DNA of 64,000 bases from Algoriphagus sp. Y33 (lineage in GTDB: Bacteria > Bacteroidota > Bacteroidia > Cytophagales > Cyclobacteriaceae). A program made the translations under genes and the position numbers. Location: positions 5,942,001 through 6,006,000 of the forward strand of contig NZ_CP061947.1 in NCBI RefSeq assembly GCF_014838715.1, written 5' to 3'. Positions 8,074 through 17,829 of the stretch are shown here, one piece after another; within the stretch, counting starts at the first letter, position 1; every line of letters starts with the position of its first letter. The notes under the pieces were generated by a model, which saw only the letters and a program-made list of their open reading frames with translations, did not search any database and was not told the origin of the DNA.

Positions 8074-8391
8074 TTATTTTTTAGGTTCTGGCTTTCTGGA
8101 GAAGTCTAAGGAGATAGCAGACTTTTCTACTTTTACTTTAAGACCCCGATCAAGTTCCATTAGTACGACATCGCCTTCTACGGAACTTACTTTACCATGG
8201 AGTCCGCCTATAGTGACTACCTCATCCCCTTTTTTTATTTCTTCAATAAATTTCTTGCTTTCCTTTTGTTTCTTCTGCTGAGGTCTGATCATGAAGAAAT
8301 ACATGATCAAAATGATAGAACCAAAAAGGAAAACCTGTCCTAAAATTCCGCCACCACCTGCGGCAGCTTGAGCTAATACTGTAGAAATCAT
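8074..8391 (-). CDS. yajC: Preprotein translocase accessory subunit YajC
   Basis: A 105-residue single-span inner-membrane protein that associates with SecDF to aid Sec-dependent export. The N-terminal helix is at about 18-37 (VFLFGSIILIMYFFMI), followed by the family hallmark RPQQKKQKE. A small beta domain carries KKGDEVVTIGGLHGKV. It lies 2 bases past the DUF1573 gene's end region and 8 bases before the YbbR gene, in one operon. Length is typical. Confidence 0.96.
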   Translation of the reverse strand: MISTVLAQAAAGGGGILGQVFLFGSIILIMYFFMIRPQQKKQKESKKFIEEIKKGDEVVTIGGLHGKVSSVEGDVVLMELDRGLKVKVEKSAISLDFSRKPEPKK

Positions 8392-8393
8392 AA

Positions 8394-8936
8394 TTATCGT
8401 TTAACCGGGCCTACTGGTGCGGCCGCGCCTGCAATTTTTGGGGTTACTGTGCCTTTTAGTCTGAGCCTAGTAACATTCGGGTTGGTATTAGCTTGGATGC
8501 TTACCGTAGGAGCCTGAGCACCTGACTTATTAGCGGAGTTGAAAACTACTTTAACAAAACCTTCTTCACCGGGCTTCACCGGAGTCTTGGTCCAGTCAGG
8601 ACTGGTACACCCACACGAAGCGGTAATGTTGGAGATCACCAATGGAGCTTGTCCATTATTTGTAAATTTGAATAGATGCTCTACTACTTGGCCTTCTTTG
8701 ACGGTTCCGAAGTCGTACTCCATTTCCGGAAATCCAAATGCACCTAAGGTAGCAGGATCGGCTGCCTGAGTTGCCTGTGCATTTACTGGAGTCACTGCGG
8801 TATTGCCGGTTTCCATTTGGGCTATTTTATCTTCAAGAGCCTTGATCTTGTCATCCTGATCGCTTTTTTGGTTACATGAAGTTCCCAAGGCAAGCATGAC
8901 GGAAAACACCGCCATATTCATTACGTTGATTTTCAT
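8394..8936 (-). CDS. DUF1573 domain lipoprotein
   Basis: A 180-residue secreted protein. The signal peptide ends in a lipobox, ALGTSC, with Cys21. A short coiled coil (about 28-42) and a linker rich in A/T/Q follow. The DUF1573 domain (about 68-165) is an ASPM-SPD-2-Hydin-like beta sandwich with the typical FGTVKEGQVVEHLFKFTN opening and the ASCGCTSPDW motif. Such domains are very common in Bacteroidota envelopes, with no fixed biochemical role. It lies between ytxH and yajC in the same operon. Confidence 0.88.
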   Translation of the reverse strand: MKINVMNMAVFSVMLALGTSCNQKSDQDDKIKALEDKIAQMETGNTAVTPVNAQATQAADPATLGAFGFPEMEYDFGTVKEGQVVEHLFKFTNNGQAPLVISNITASCGCTSPDWTKTPVKPGEEGFVKVVFNSANKSGAQAPTVSIQANTNPNVTRLRLKGTVTPKIAGAAAPVGPVKR

Positions 8937-9033
8937 TTGTTTATTTTTTGGTTTTCAGTGGTCATTACCTGTCTCGCTAGATCGATTATCATTCCTCAGT
9001 GGAGTGAACACGCCACGTTCGATCTCATATTGA

Positions 9034-9336
9034 TTAGTTATTTCCTTGATTGATTTGATCTATTAACTTGTTGACGTCACTAAGCAAGTTTTCAGCCTTG
9101 TTTTTTGCTTCGGATATAACACGTTTACCTTCAGTCTTTGCTTCATTTAAGTGCATTTCCTTACCGTCTACCAAATCGTCAATCAATTCTTCCAACTCTT
9201 TCTTGTACTTTGAAAGTTTGAAAGTAAGGCGATCACGGGTGTTTGTTCCTGTGTCAGGTGCAAAAAGTACTCCAATTGCTGCGCCTGCGCCTGCGCCGAT
9301 TAGGAATGCGATGAGTGAATTACTGCTCTTGCTCAT
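9034..9336 (-). CDS. YtxH domain protein
   Basis: A 100-residue protein with a short N-terminal glycine/alanine-rich hydrophobic segment (FLIGAGAGAAIGVLFAPDTG, the YtxH signature) followed by a charged helical region (about 35-98). It lies 7 bases after nusB. YtxH family proteins are small membrane-associated, often stress-related proteins of unknown mechanism. Function is not clear; the family call is confident. Confidence 0.85.
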   Translation of the reverse strand: MSKSSNSLIAFLIGAGAGAAIGVLFAPDTGTNTRDRLTFKLSKYKKELEELIDDLVDGKEMHLNEAKTEGKRVISEAKNKAENLLSDVNKLIDQINQGNN

Positions 9337-9343
9337 AGTTATA

Positions 9344-10528
9344 TTATTTATTGTCCAATAGTCCTCTACCGCTCTTACGGATTTCTCCGATATCGGTTAA
9401 CTCTTTTGCCATCACATCCAACAAACCATTGACAAATTGCTTGCTTTTGGGTGTGCTGTAGGTTTTAGAGATGTCTATATACTCGTTAATACTTACTTTG
9501 ACAGGGATGCTTGGGAAATTCTTCATTTCCGCTATCGCCATCGAGATGATCACTTTATCTGTAAATGCGAGCCTGTCAATGTCCCAGTTTTTGGTCTTTT
9601 GAGTAATAAGAGCCTTGCTCTTGGCATCATTTTCAATGGTGAAGTTAAAGATATTTTGAAAGAACTCCTTATCCTCGTCCCAGTTCATCGCAATCTCGGG
9701 CATTTCGTTTTCGTTTTCTTCATTGAGGTTGGCCGCATTTTTCAATACTTTGGACGCCAAGCTTCTTACTACTGATTTGTCTTCTGTCCAGTTGAGGTCT
9801 TTTTCAGAAAAGAAATTTAAGATCACATCATTTTTGAAAAGCACTTTTTTCAGCAAATTATCCACTAAATCAAAATCCTGCTCAGCGGTGGGGTTTTCCA
9901 GTTCAAGATATGCTTGATAGTGCTCTGAAGGTTTTATATAGTCTCTAAACCATTCTCTGATTTCCAGTTCCACGTCATTTAAATTGACATTGTTTCTGGC
10001 GATGGCAGTTCGGTAATAATCTGATTCGCGTAGAGAAGCCAATACCTGGTTGTTTGGGAAGTTCAGTTCGTTCCCAAAGCCCACCGGATTGTTGCCCGCA
10101 AATTTCTTTTTCTTTTCAATCTCTTTCTCCACATGCTTTGCAAATGCCTGCAGTAGCTCAATTGCCAATAAATACAACTGGGGGATTCGCTCAGCAGATA
10201 CCACCATATTCTTTAGCAGAAACTGATGATCCTTTTCGTTTGCCTCGTGATACCTTTTCAATGCATCCAATACCACCTGTTTTACTTTGCGGCTTGCCTC
10301 GCTAGACTTGAGTAAGTCCTTTGAGGTAAGGTTTTGTTCAAACAGTTTTATTGCTTCCTCTGCTTCTTTGTTAAGTGCGGATTTATCCTGCACTTCCATG
10401 CTATTTAAATCTGGTAAAAATGAGGTTCGGATAAAATCTTTTGCAAGGTTGAAATTGGAACCCTTGCACTGTTCGTATGCATATAGGTTTTGGAAAGCTT
10501 TTACTCTTAGTATTCTTCTGTTTAGCAT
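9344..10528 (-). CDS. nusB: Transcription antitermination factor NusB, long Bacteroidota form
   Basis: A 394-residue protein whose C-terminal 140 residues form the NusB RNA-binding helical domain (for example SIPVKVSINEYIDISKTYST and KQFVNGLLDVMAKEL). The N-terminal half is an extra helical region opening LNRRILRVKAFQNLYAYEQ, itself NusB-like, so this reads as a duplicated or extended NusB typical of this phylum (usual bacterial NusB is about 140 residues). NusB with NusE binds boxA in rRNA leaders to prevent termination. It is the first gene of a leftward operon, with a -7 element just upstream (10546-10553). Confidence 0.92.
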   Translation of the reverse strand: MLNRRILRVKAFQNLYAYEQCKGSNFNLAKDFIRTSFLPDLNSMEVQDKSALNKEAEEAIKLFEQNLTSKDLLKSSEASRKVKQVVLDALKRYHEANEKDHQFLLKNMVVSAERIPQLYLLAIELLQAFAKHVEKEIEKKKKFAGNNPVGFGNELNFPNNQVLASLRESDYYRTAIARNNVNLNDVELEIREWFRDYIKPSEHYQAYLELENPTAEQDFDLVDNLLKKVLFKNDVILNFFSEKDLNWTEDKSVVRSLASKVLKNAANLNEENENEMPEIAMNWDEDKEFFQNIFNFTIENDAKSKALITQKTKNWDIDRLAFTDKVIISMAIAEMKNFPSIPVKVSINEYIDISKTYSTPKSKQFVNGLLDVMAKELTDIGEIRKSGRGLLDNK

Positions 10529-10545
10529 GTCTTCGAAATGAGTTA

Positions 10546-10553
10546 CAAATATA
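10546..10553 (-). promoter_or_regulatory. Candidate -7 element for the nusB operon
   Basis: On the minus strand TATATTTG matches the Bacteroidota -7 consensus TAnnTTTG. It lies 18-25 bases before the nusB ATG, giving a leader of about 10 bases. No well-spaced TTG was found upstream, so support rests on this element and its position. Confidence 0.45.
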
Positions 10554-10590
10554 GGTAATTTGATGTGGCTATCATCTAGTTGGATGGGAC

Positions 10591-10623
10591 AAAAAAACCA
10601 CCGAAAGTCATTTCCGGTGGTTT
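10591..10623 (-). terminator. Rho-independent terminator after the amino acid dehydrogenase gene
   Basis: Stem AAACCACCG (10595-10603) pairs with CGGTGGTTT (10615-10623). On the minus strand it is followed by a run of T (complement of 10591-10597). It sits 20 bases past the stop of the dehydrogenase gene, in front of the nusB promoter. Confidence 0.8.
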
Positions 10624-10642
10624 CGATAGGGGTGCCGCCTAA

Positions 10643-11743
10643 TTAGAAAGAAAGCTTCACTCTTCCGATGGCGTCTATTCTTGCTTTCGCTGTCTCGATA
10701 GCAGCTTGCTGCGCAGGGATATTTTCCTTTTCGGATTTATTCAGAATATCCAAGCAAGTATCGTATATTTTCTCCGTTTGCTTGTAGACAGTCTCCCTGT
10801 TATAGCCGCCAAAGTACTCTGCTCCAACGTTGATGACACCTCCTGCATTGATAAGAAAGTCGGGTGCATACACGATCCCTTTTTCTATCAAAATACGGCC
10901 GTGCTTAGCTTCATCCTTCAGTTGGTTATTGGCACCCCCGGCGATCACGGCGCATTTCAGACGGTCTATGGTCTCATCATTGATGGTGGCTCCCAATGCA
11001 CATGGGGAATAGATGTCCATCTCTAAGTCGTATATCACATTTGGATCAACGGGATGTGCCCCAGTTACTTTTGCCACAGCCAGGAGCTTGTCTTCGAAGA
11101 TATCCGTTACCAATACGGTGGCACCTTCTTTCACCAAGTGCTCTATCAAGTATTTACCCACCTGACCCACACCTTGTACACCGATTCGCTTTCCTTCTAG
11201 GGAATCTGAGCCAAATGCTTTTTTTGTTGCTGCTTTGATTCCCATATACACGCCATAAGCAGTGACAGGGGAAGGATCGCCCCCTCCGCCTTTGATCTCA
11301 GGAAGACCCGTAACATGGCGGGTTTCCATCCCGATGTATTCCATGTCAGAAGTGTTCATGTTTACATCCTCAGCTGTCACATACCTTCCGCCAAGACTTT
11401 GGACAAATCTGCCAAAACGTCTGAGAAAGGCTTCATTTTTCAGTTTTGGATCTCCCAAAATTACTGCCTTACCGCCGCCCAGATTCAATCCCGCCAGTGC
11501 GTTTTTGAATGTCATCCCTCTGGAAAGACGAAGAACGTCTGTAATTGCTTCCTCTTCAGAAGCATAAGGCCACATACGGGTTCCTCCCAATGCAGGCCCC
11601 AAGGTGGTGTTGTGAATTCCGATCAATGCCTTTAGGCCGGTTGCTTCATCATTGCAGATCACTAGTTGCTCGTGATCCATAGTGGTGATTTGGCCAAAGA
11701 TCGAACTTTCACGTACTGTTTCGGTAGCTTTAATCTCTAACAT
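10643..11743 (-). CDS. Glu/Leu/Phe/Val-type amino acid dehydrogenase
   Basis: A 366-residue NAD-dependent oxidoreductase that reversibly deaminates branched-chain (probably leucine/valine) amino acids to 2-oxoacids. The dimerisation/catalytic domain has the glycine-rich substrate loop LNLGGGKAVI with lysines K80 and K92 and Asp126 (TAEDVN). The Rossmann domain has GVQGVGQVG (188-196). The sequence TLGPALGGTRMW is typical of the leucine/valine branch rather than glutamate dehydrogenase, and the length fits. It is monocistronic with its own promoter and terminator. Exact substrate preference is not provable here. Confidence 0.92.
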   Translation of the reverse strand: MLEIKATETVRESSIFGQITTMDHEQLVICNDEATGLKALIGIHNTTLGPALGGTRMWPYASEEEAITDVLRLSRGMTFKNALAGLNLGGGKAVILGDPKLKNEAFLRRFGRFVQSLGGRYVTAEDVNMNTSDMEYIGMETRHVTGLPEIKGGGGDPSPVTAYGVYMGIKAATKKAFGSDSLEGKRIGVQGVGQVGKYLIEHLVKEGATVLVTDIFEDKLLAVAKVTGAHPVDPNVIYDLEMDIYSPCALGATINDETIDRLKCAVIAGGANNQLKDEAKHGRILIEKGIVYAPDFLINAGGVINVGAEYFGGYNRETVYKQTEKIYDTCLDILNKSEKENIPAQQAAIETAKARIDAIGRVKLSF

Positions 11744-11802
11744 GTGAACTTAGCTTTTTAGAATGTGTTATATTTGGGTACTTCTTTTGAAAATAGCCGA
11801 TA

Positions 11803-11831
11803 CAAAATTAAATGCTTTTATTGGCCTTCAA
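11803..11831 (-). promoter_or_regulatory. Bacteroidota-type promoter for the amino acid dehydrogenase
   Basis: On the minus strand TTG (complement of 11829-11831), 18 bases, then TAATTTTG (complement of 11803-11810). Both elements and their spacing fit the phylum consensus TTG-N19-TAnnTTTG. The start codon is 60 bases downstream. Confidence 0.6.
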
Positions 11832-11885
11832 AGGATTAATATACCCAGTTTTCCTAATCTATTTCCTTCATTTTAAAATTTTTAT

Positions 11886-13676
11886 TTGGTGAAACCACTT
11901 TGGCGACTCAATAAGTATTTGTACAAATACAAGGGCTTGATCCTTTTGGGGATAGTTTTTACGCTTATTTCAAACATTTTCGTAATTATTCCTGCACAAC
12001 TGGTCAGACTTTCAATAGATTATGTGGTTGAAAGTTTTTCTATTTATCGGCCTCTGGTTCAGGGCGGAATGGGGAGTCAGGCACAGGATGTTTTTCTGAA
12101 ATTTGTCGTTGTCTTCGGTGTTTTGATCTTAGTAATGGCGTTGCTAAGAGGAATTTTCTTGTTTTTCATCAGACAGACCCTCATCATCATGTCCAGAAAG
12201 GTGGAGTACGACATGAAAAATGAGATCTATGATCACTACCAAAAACTTCCGCTGAGTTTCTACAGGAAGAATAGCACGGGCGATTTGATGGCCAGAATCA
12301 CCGAAGACGTAAGCCGGGTACGCATGTACTTGGGACCTGCAATCATGTATGGGTTGAATCTCTTGATTCTCTTTCCGATGGTGATTTCTTATATGATCAC
12401 CGTCAACCCACTGCTCACGCTCTATGTACTACTGCCTCTTCCAATACTTTCTCTGAGTATATATTACGTCAATAATATGATCAATGAGCGTTCTGAGAAG
12501 ATTCAGCGTAGTCTAAGTGGGCTTAGTACATTCGTTCAGGAGGCTTTTTCAGGAATCCGAGTGCTAAAAGCTTTCGTGAGAGAAAGTGACAGTGTCAACG
12601 ATTTTGCCACGGCAAGTGAAGACTATAAGATTAAGTCTATAAACTTGACCCGGGTGAATGCTTTGTTCTTTCCAATAATAATGGCTTTGGTAGGAATATC
12701 TACCATAATCACAGTTTATGCAGGCGGTCTTCAGGTGATCAGCGGAGAAATAGGCTATGGAGTAATTGCGGAATTTATACTTTATGTGAATATACTGACC
12801 TGGCCCGTGACGTCTTTGGGATGGGTGACAAGTATTGTGCAGCGGGCAGCAGCTTCTCAGACTAGGATCAATGAATTTTTGGATGAAAAGAATGATATTA
12901 TCAGTACAAATAAGGTTCAGACTGATATTCGTGGAACAGTGGATGTAGAGCATGTGTCTTTTGTATATCCTGATTCGGGTATTCTGGCGCTGAAGGATGT
13001 CAGCTTTCAGATCAAAGAAGGGCAGACGCTGGGTATTATAGGAACTACAGGATCGGGGAAATCGACTATCGCTAACCTGTTAATGCGTATGTACGATCCT
13101 ACAAGCGGAGTAATCAAAATTGACGGTCATTCGATAGATGCATTTTCCATATCCGATCTGCGAAGACAGATCGGATATGTGCCTCAGGATGTATTCTTAT
13201 TTTCTGACAGTATAGGGAATAATATAGCTTTTGGAATAGAAGAATCGGATCCAAAGATCATTGAGCAGGCGGCGAAGGATGCTGATGTCTATCAAAACAT
13301 CGTAGAATTTCCTAAAGGGTTTGAAACTATGCTGGGAGAGCGGGGAATAACGCTGTCCGGAGGGCAGAAGCAGCGGGTTTCCATTGCAAGAGCGATTGCC
13401 AAAGAACCAAAAATCCTCATTTTGGATGACTGCCTTTCCGCAGTGGATACCAAGACGGAGAACGTGATATTGACGGCACTTAAGAAGATTATGCAAAACA
13501 GAACTTCTATCATTATTTCGCATCGGGTATCTTCAGCCAAGTTGGCAGACCAGATTATTGTATTGGATGATGGTAAGGTTATCGAGCGGGGAAACCACAC
13601 CTCACTGATGGAGCAGAAAGGTGTATATGCTGAGCTATATGAAAAGCAGACAAGGGGTGAATCTGTTGATAATTAA
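11886..13676 (+). CDS. ABC exporter half-transporter (MdlA/BmrC-like)
   Basis: A 596-residue fused permease-ATPase. Six membrane helices lie in residues 18-330. The nucleotide-binding domain has Walker A GTTGSGKST (386-394), the Q-loop region YVPQDVFLFS, signature LSGGQ (490-494), Walker B LILDDC (511-516) and the switch His in IIISHRVSSAKLADQ. Position 516, just after the Walker B Asp515, would usually be followed by a catalytic Glu in the LDEAT pattern; here the run is LDDCLSAVD, with Asp in place of Glu. That degenerate site is known in MdlA and BmrC, which work as heterodimers. No partner gene is adjacent. Likely a multidrug or lipid exporter; substrate unknown. Confidence 0.9.
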   Translation: MVKPLWRLNKYLYKYKGLILLGIVFTLISNIFVIIPAQLVRLSIDYVVESFSIYRPLVQGGMGSQAQDVFLKFVVVFGVLILVMALLRGIFLFFIRQTLIIMSRKVEYDMKNEIYDHYQKLPLSFYRKNSTGDLMARITEDVSRVRMYLGPAIMYGLNLLILFPMVISYMITVNPLLTLYVLLPLPILSLSIYYVNNMINERSEKIQRSLSGLSTFVQEAFSGIRVLKAFVRESDSVNDFATASEDYKIKSINLTRVNALFFPIIMALVGISTIITVYAGGLQVISGEIGYGVIAEFILYVNILTWPVTSLGWVTSIVQRAAASQTRINEFLDEKNDIISTNKVQTDIRGTVDVEHVSFVYPDSGILALKDVSFQIKEGQTLGIIGTTGSGKSTIANLLMRMYDPTSGVIKIDGHSIDAFSISDLRRQIGYVPQDVFLFSDSIGNNIAFGIEESDPKIIEQAAKDADVYQNIVEFPKGFETMLGERGITLSGGQKQRVSIARAIAKEPKILILDDCLSAVDTKTENVILTALKKIMQNRTSIIISHRVSSAKLADQIIVLDDGKVIERGNHTSLMEQKGVYAELYEKQTRGESVDN

Positions 13677-13767
13677 GGTTTTTGATTCATAGTTATCCGT
13701 AAGTAATAAGCATTCAAGAAAAAGTATTTAACTTGATGTACATCAGTTCATCAAACCTGCATTAGTC

Positions 13768-14085
13768 ATGGAAGAAAAGAAATCCACCAGTCAAGACATA
13801 GAAAAGGTACTCAAGGAAATTGGAGAGAAAATAGAAGAGCTAGTCCAAAAAGGTGCCGATGCGGGATCGGAAGCCAAGGACGAAATCGAAAAGAAGATCA
13901 AGGAACTGAAAGAGAATAAGACCTCGCTGGAAGCTGAATTTAAAAAAGGTAAGGAGATTTTAGAACGTGAGTTTAAGGAACGATCTAGTGATTTTAAACC
14001 CAAATTTGAAGAATCTAAGGGCTTGTTTAAAGATGGACTTAAACAGATCATTTTGGCCGTCAAGACGCTTTTTGAAAAGAAATAA
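13768..14085 (+). CDS. Small highly charged coiled-coil protein
   Basis: A 105-residue protein almost entirely Glu/Lys-rich helix, with heptad-like spacing through about residues 8-85 (KVLKEIGEKIEELVQKG, KKIKELKENKTSLEAEF). A more hydrophobic tail, LKQIILAVKTLF, may be an amphipathic or membrane-associating helix. No signal peptide. It lies 91 bases after the ABC gene and is followed directly by a terminator. No family is recognised with confidence. It resembles stress-associated small helical proteins, but that is only a resemblance. Confidence 0.75.
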   Translation: MEEKKSTSQDIEKVLKEIGEKIEELVQKGADAGSEAKDEIEKKIKELKENKTSLEAEFKKGKEILEREFKERSSDFKPKFEESKGLFKDGLKQIILAVKTLFEKK

Positions 14086-14087
14086 AA

Positions 14088-14112
14088 AATGCCCGAGTAT
14101 TTCTCGGGCATT
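14088..14112 (+). terminator. Terminator after the coiled-coil gene
   Basis: AATGCCCGAG (14088-14097), TATTT, CTCGGGCATT (14103-14112): a perfect 10-base stem three bases beyond the stop codon. A strong stem with only a short T tail; A residues before it (TAAAAAAT) would let it also work leftwards. Confidence 0.75.
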
Positions 14113-14182
14113 ATCTGGATATCTAGTATGATGACCTCCGTGGACACGGTTTGGTAATTTTCTATTACATTTTTTTAAATGT

Positions 14183-14314
14183 ATATCCGCTTTTCTGCCA
14201 GTAAAGTGAATAAAGCATTATAGGATTTGGTCAAGGATAGCATCGAGGCCACTTTGCTCATCAGACAGGATGAGCAAAGAAATTTTGGCTACTGACAATC
14301 ATTGCGGGTAATCA
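14183..14314 (+). repeat. Interspersed repeat, copy 2
   Basis: About 132 bases homologous to 1211-1360 and in the same orientation. It shares CCGCTTTT, TGCCAGT-AAAG, TAAAGCAT, GATTTGGTCAA, the GAGCAAAGAAATT block and the final TAATCA. It lacks about 18 central bases present in copy 1. It lies just beyond the 3' end of the PPIase gene (14322) in a convergent gap. No coding capacity. Confidence 0.7.
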
Positions 14315-14321
14315 TATTTTT

Positions 14322-15689
14322 CTATTTCTCTCCCAGCGCATTGCACTTATCGTAGGCGGGATCCAAGTCAATGAAAATATCTTCTTTGGCTGTGATAAAC
14401 CACTTGCTAAGAAGGTCATCTTCTTTTTTGCGAAGGGCAGCAGCTTTTAGCTTTTCGTAATCATCCTCCATATTTGCACGGTGTGCCGGGTACTTTGCTT
14501 TGTAGTACAGTATTCGGACTTTGGTCCCTTCCCTTGGATCCTCGAATCGCATAGGCTTAGTCATATCACCGACCTGCATGGTATCTATGGTAAAGAAAAG
14601 TAACGGATCTTCCAGTGTTCTTAAGGATAGGCGGTTTGAATTAGTAGCAGGGTCTGTAAAAAAACCACCATTGTCAGAAGTACTTCTGTCGTCGGAGAAG
14701 TCTTTTGCAGCTTTGGCAAAATCCAGTCTTCCAGCTTCTATTTCAGTTTTAAGGCTGTCAAGGTATCTTTCTGCTTTTTCTATATCCGCCTGGGCAGCTT
14801 TAGGAATTCTCAAAATGTGCCTGGTGTTGAAGGAACCGTCATTACGTCTTTCAAGTAACTGAATCAGATGTACACCAAAGTCAGTTTCTACCGGGTCGCT
14901 CAATTCTCCGGGTTTCAATGCCAATGCTGTCGCTTCGTACTCAGGGGCTAATTCACCTCTTCGGAAAAAACCTAAATCTCCACCCTGAGCTCCAGATCCG
15001 GGATCTTCGGAATATTTTTTTGCCAGCTCCGCAAAGTCAGCATTGCCTTCTCCAATATCTTTCTTGAATTGATTTAGCTGATTGAAGATGTCATCTTTAG
15101 TCTGGGGATTTACTTCAGGTTTTATCACAATCTGGCCTACTGTGGCTTCAGAAGTGAACAGGGGCAAAGAGTCTTTGGGGATGCTGTTGTAGAATTGCCG
15201 CACGTCATTTGGAGATACCGTCAATCCTTCGGTGACTTGGCTTCTCATTCGTTGTACGATCAACTGTTCTTTGATCACATCCTCGATTTCTGACTTAAGT
15301 TGATCTGAAGTTTTACCATATGCTTGCACAAGGGTCTCCTCGTCTCCTCCAAACTGCTGCATCACCATGCTGAATCGCTGCTCGGTCTGAAGCATCACTT
15401 CTGCATCGGTGACAATGACTGAATCGACCTCTGCTTTGGCCACCATCAGTTTATTGATCATCAATGATTCAAATACTTGACATCTGGTAGGAGCGATCTG
15501 TCCCTGCTGATTTTGGGAAATAGCTTCTATATAAGCTTTTTGCACATCTGATTCAAGGAGAATGTAATTGTCCACTTTAGCCACTATTTTGTCAAGAACC
15601 TGGCCTGTTGGTGGGGTTTCCTGTGCAAATGATGCGGTGATCAGCAAACTGGCTATTAGAGTGAATGTGAGTCGGTTTAGCAATTTCAT
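14322..15689 (-). CDS. SurA-like periplasmic peptidyl-prolyl isomerase
   Basis: A 455-residue exported chaperone. The signal peptide occupies about residues 1-22 (ending SFAQ). A SurA-N-like helical region (30-165) is followed by a parvulin domain (about 170-275), with [21 protein letters not shown] and the closing [13 protein letters not shown] second, weaker parvulin-like domain lies at 280-390 ([18 protein letters not shown]). Known role of the family: escorting unfolded outer-membrane proteins across the periplasm. It lies 52 bases after a second rotamase gene in the same direction, so they form an outer-membrane biogenesis operon. Confidence 0.93.
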   Translation of the reverse strand: MKLLNRLTFTLIASLLITASFAQETPPTGQVLDKIVAKVDNYILLESDVQKAYIEAISQNQQGQIAPTRCQVFESLMINKLMVAKAEVDSVIVTDAEVMLQTEQRFSMVMQQFGGDEETLVQAYGKTSDQLKSEIEDVIKEQLIVQRMRSQVTEGLTVSPNDVRQFYNSIPKDSLPLFTSEATVGQIVIKPEVNPQTKDDIFNQLNQFKKDIGEGNADFAELAKKYSEDPGSGAQGGDLGFFRRGELAPEYEATALALKPGELSDPVETDFGVHLIQLLERRNDGSFNTRHILRIPKAAQADIEKAERYLDSLKTEIEAGRLDFAKAAKDFSDDRSTSDNGGFFTDPATNSNRLSLRTLEDPLLFFTIDTMQVGDMTKPMRFEDPREGTKVRILYYKAKYPAHRANMEDDYEKLKAAALRKKEDDLLSKWFITAKEDIFIDLDPAYDKCNALGEK

Positions 15690-15741
15690 GGATGTTTTTC
15701 CATCTCTTGATCCTATGGAGACGGTTTTCTTTTGTGAATTA

Positions 15742-17742
15742 TTATTGATTCAATGCTATGAAAGTTTCTTCTTTAGCTTTGGGGTTGATTTTAATCGGGT
15801 ATTTTTTCCGCAATGATTCAACGAGATTTTTATCCAAATATTCCTGATAATCCCGTATGATCAATCCGCGTGTTTCTTCGAAATTCTTTGGTCCCGGTTT
15901 AATCTTTTCTCCAATGACGACGATATGCAAATGTCCATTAGCCTCAATTTCTTGATAATCTTCGTTCAAGTTGGCTTTTGACAAAACGGGGTGCTCACTG
16001 TATTCTATGATCCCGGTTTCTGTTTGGTAGGCCAACGAATTGGAGCTATCATAGCTACTTTCGAAAGAGGCGATAAGTTCATCCGAAAGAGATTTACCTT
16101 GAAGCAGCTTACGGGCAGCATCCAGCTGGGACATATCCAGAATTTTGATGATGTAGGCATTTACCCGTCCTTTCCACTGATAATCTGTGATGTTTTTTTC
16201 GTAAAACGCTTTTTGCGCCACAGTATCCAAAAGACCTTTCTGCCAGACCTGTTCATTCATGAGTGAAAACAGCAAAATACCATCTCTGTATTCTTTCAAA
16301 AGCATACGGTATTCTTTGTTGTTGGCTGCCAAATCTGCCTCTTCAGCGTGGTTTAATTCTGATGCTGCAAATCGTTCATACCACGCATCAAAGGTTCCTG
16401 ATTTACTTTTAAGGCTAATTTCTTCTTCGGCCATATAATCAGCCAGATCCTTAGTGATATAGCTTTTCCCCTGAAGAGTAAAGAGTTGGTCTTCTGCCAG
16501 ATTCTTTTCGGAGATTGCCAAGATAAAATCATTTTTGGTCGTGTTGTTCAATTCTGCCCTAAGCTTGGCTACATTCCCTTCATTTTCGTCAAAATTGTAT
16601 CGGGACTTTTGAATTGCCATTACCTGGGATTGAATCATAGTGGAGCGTGAATCCCTTAAAATTCTAGAGCGTATATTCTCTTCCATTGCTTCAAAGCTTT
16701 CTAATGCCTTTCTGCCTTCCAGTCTTAGGATATGATATCCATATCTGGTTCGCACCGGAGGAGATACTTCACCTACTTCAGTTAATGAAAATGCTGCCAT
16801 TTCAAATTCCGGAATCATCGATCCTACACTAAACCACGGCAGCATCCCACCTTTTTGGCTACTGGCAGGGTCTTCAGAATATTTTTTTACAATATCCTCC
16901 CAGACGGTACTTTCTTTTTGTATCTCGTTATAGATGTCAGCGACTTTTCGCTTTGCGAGATCCTCGGTATTTGGCGTATTCTCGTCGATTCTTACCAAGA
17001 TATGCGAAACATGTACTTGCCCGGGATTGGGTTGGCGATCTTTTACATAAATAATGTGGTAACCAAAGCTTGTCATCACAGGGTCAGAAACCTGTCCTGG
17101 CTGAAGGGAGAAGGCAGCATCTTCGAATGGCTGCACCATCTGAAGAGCTGTGAAATAGCCTAGATCACCCTTGTTGACTTGGGCAGAGGGATCGTCCGAA
17201 TATTCTAAGGCAAGCTCATTGATGCTACCGCCTTTTTGTACTTCCTCTTTTATTTTCAAAGCCATGCGAAGGACGATCAGACTATCTTCCTTACCGGCAT
17301 TAGGTGGGAATTTGAGAAGAACGTGACTGGCACGGATAATATCCTGCATTCTAGCGTAAGCTTTTCTTAATTCCCCTTCTTCCAGAGAGTTCCGGATTAG
17401 GAATGGGGCTTTGAGATTTTCCCGGAAAGATTCGAACTCTCGGAGAAATTCCTCCGACTGATCAAGCCCTAGGGCTTCTGCCTCTCTTACTTTTAGCTTG
17501 TAATTAATAAAAAGATCAAGATTCTCATCAAATTCCTCTCTGGACATACCGGGAGTGCCAGGCTCAGATTTATTCCCTTTAGAAAGCAAATAGATCAATT
17601 CATCCTTGTCCACGGTCTGGCCTCCTATAGTCAATAGTGGGTCATCCTGCACCGATGCTTGAACGAAAGCCATCGCAGCTACGGAAGACTCAAATGCTAG
17701 TAGGAGGGTGAATATAAATGCCGAAATGGTTCGGTTTGTCAT
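15742..17742 (-). CDS. Periplasmic peptidyl-prolyl isomerase with two parvulin domains
   Basis: A 666-residue protein with an N-terminal hydrophobic signal (about 5-25). A SurA-N-like region leads into parvulin domain 1 at about 130-235 ([37 protein letters not shown]). Domain 2 lies at about 240-350 ([36 protein letters not shown]). A long C-terminal helical region (360-666) is unlike classic SurA. It probably assists folding of secreted or outer-membrane proteins. First gene of the pair with the SurA-like gene downstream. Confidence 0.92.
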   Translation of the reverse strand: MTNRTISAFIFTLLLAFESSVAAMAFVQASVQDDPLLTIGGQTVDKDELIYLLSKGNKSEPGTPGMSREEFDENLDLFINYKLKVREAEALGLDQSEEFLREFESFRENLKAPFLIRNSLEEGELRKAYARMQDIIRASHVLLKFPPNAGKEDSLIVLRMALKIKEEVQKGGSINELALEYSDDPSAQVNKGDLGYFTALQMVQPFEDAAFSLQPGQVSDPVMTSFGYHIIYVKDRQPNPGQVHVSHILVRIDENTPNTEDLAKRKVADIYNEIQKESTVWEDIVKKYSEDPASSQKGGMLPWFSVGSMIPEFEMAAFSLTEVGEVSPPVRTRYGYHILRLEGRKALESFEAMEENIRSRILRDSRSTMIQSQVMAIQKSRYNFDENEGNVAKLRAELNNTTKNDFILAISEKNLAEDQLFTLQGKSYITKDLADYMAEEEISLKSKSGTFDAWYERFAASELNHAEEADLAANNKEYRMLLKEYRDGILLFSLMNEQVWQKGLLDTVAQKAFYEKNITDYQWKGRVNAYIIKILDMSQLDAARKLLQGKSLSDELIASFESSYDSSNSLAYQTETGIIEYSEHPVLSKANLNEDYQEIEANGHLHIVVIGEKIKPGPKNFEETRGLIIRDYQEYLDKNLVESLRKKYPIKINPKAKEETFIALNQ

Positions 17743-17774
17743 GTGTTAAATGGCAGAATTTGAATGCAATTTTA

Positions 17775-17782
17775 CAAATTTA
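17775..17782 (-). promoter_or_regulatory. Candidate -7 element for the PPIase operon
   Basis: TAAATTTG on the minus strand fits TAnnTTTG and lies 33-40 bases before the ATG of the two-parvulin gene. The nearest TTG elements are closer than the usual 19 bases, so only the -7 is supported. Confidence 0.35.
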
Positions 17783-17829
17783 TTACGATTTCAAGTCAAA
17801 TGTCCCGAATACTAAGCATTTAACAAGAA

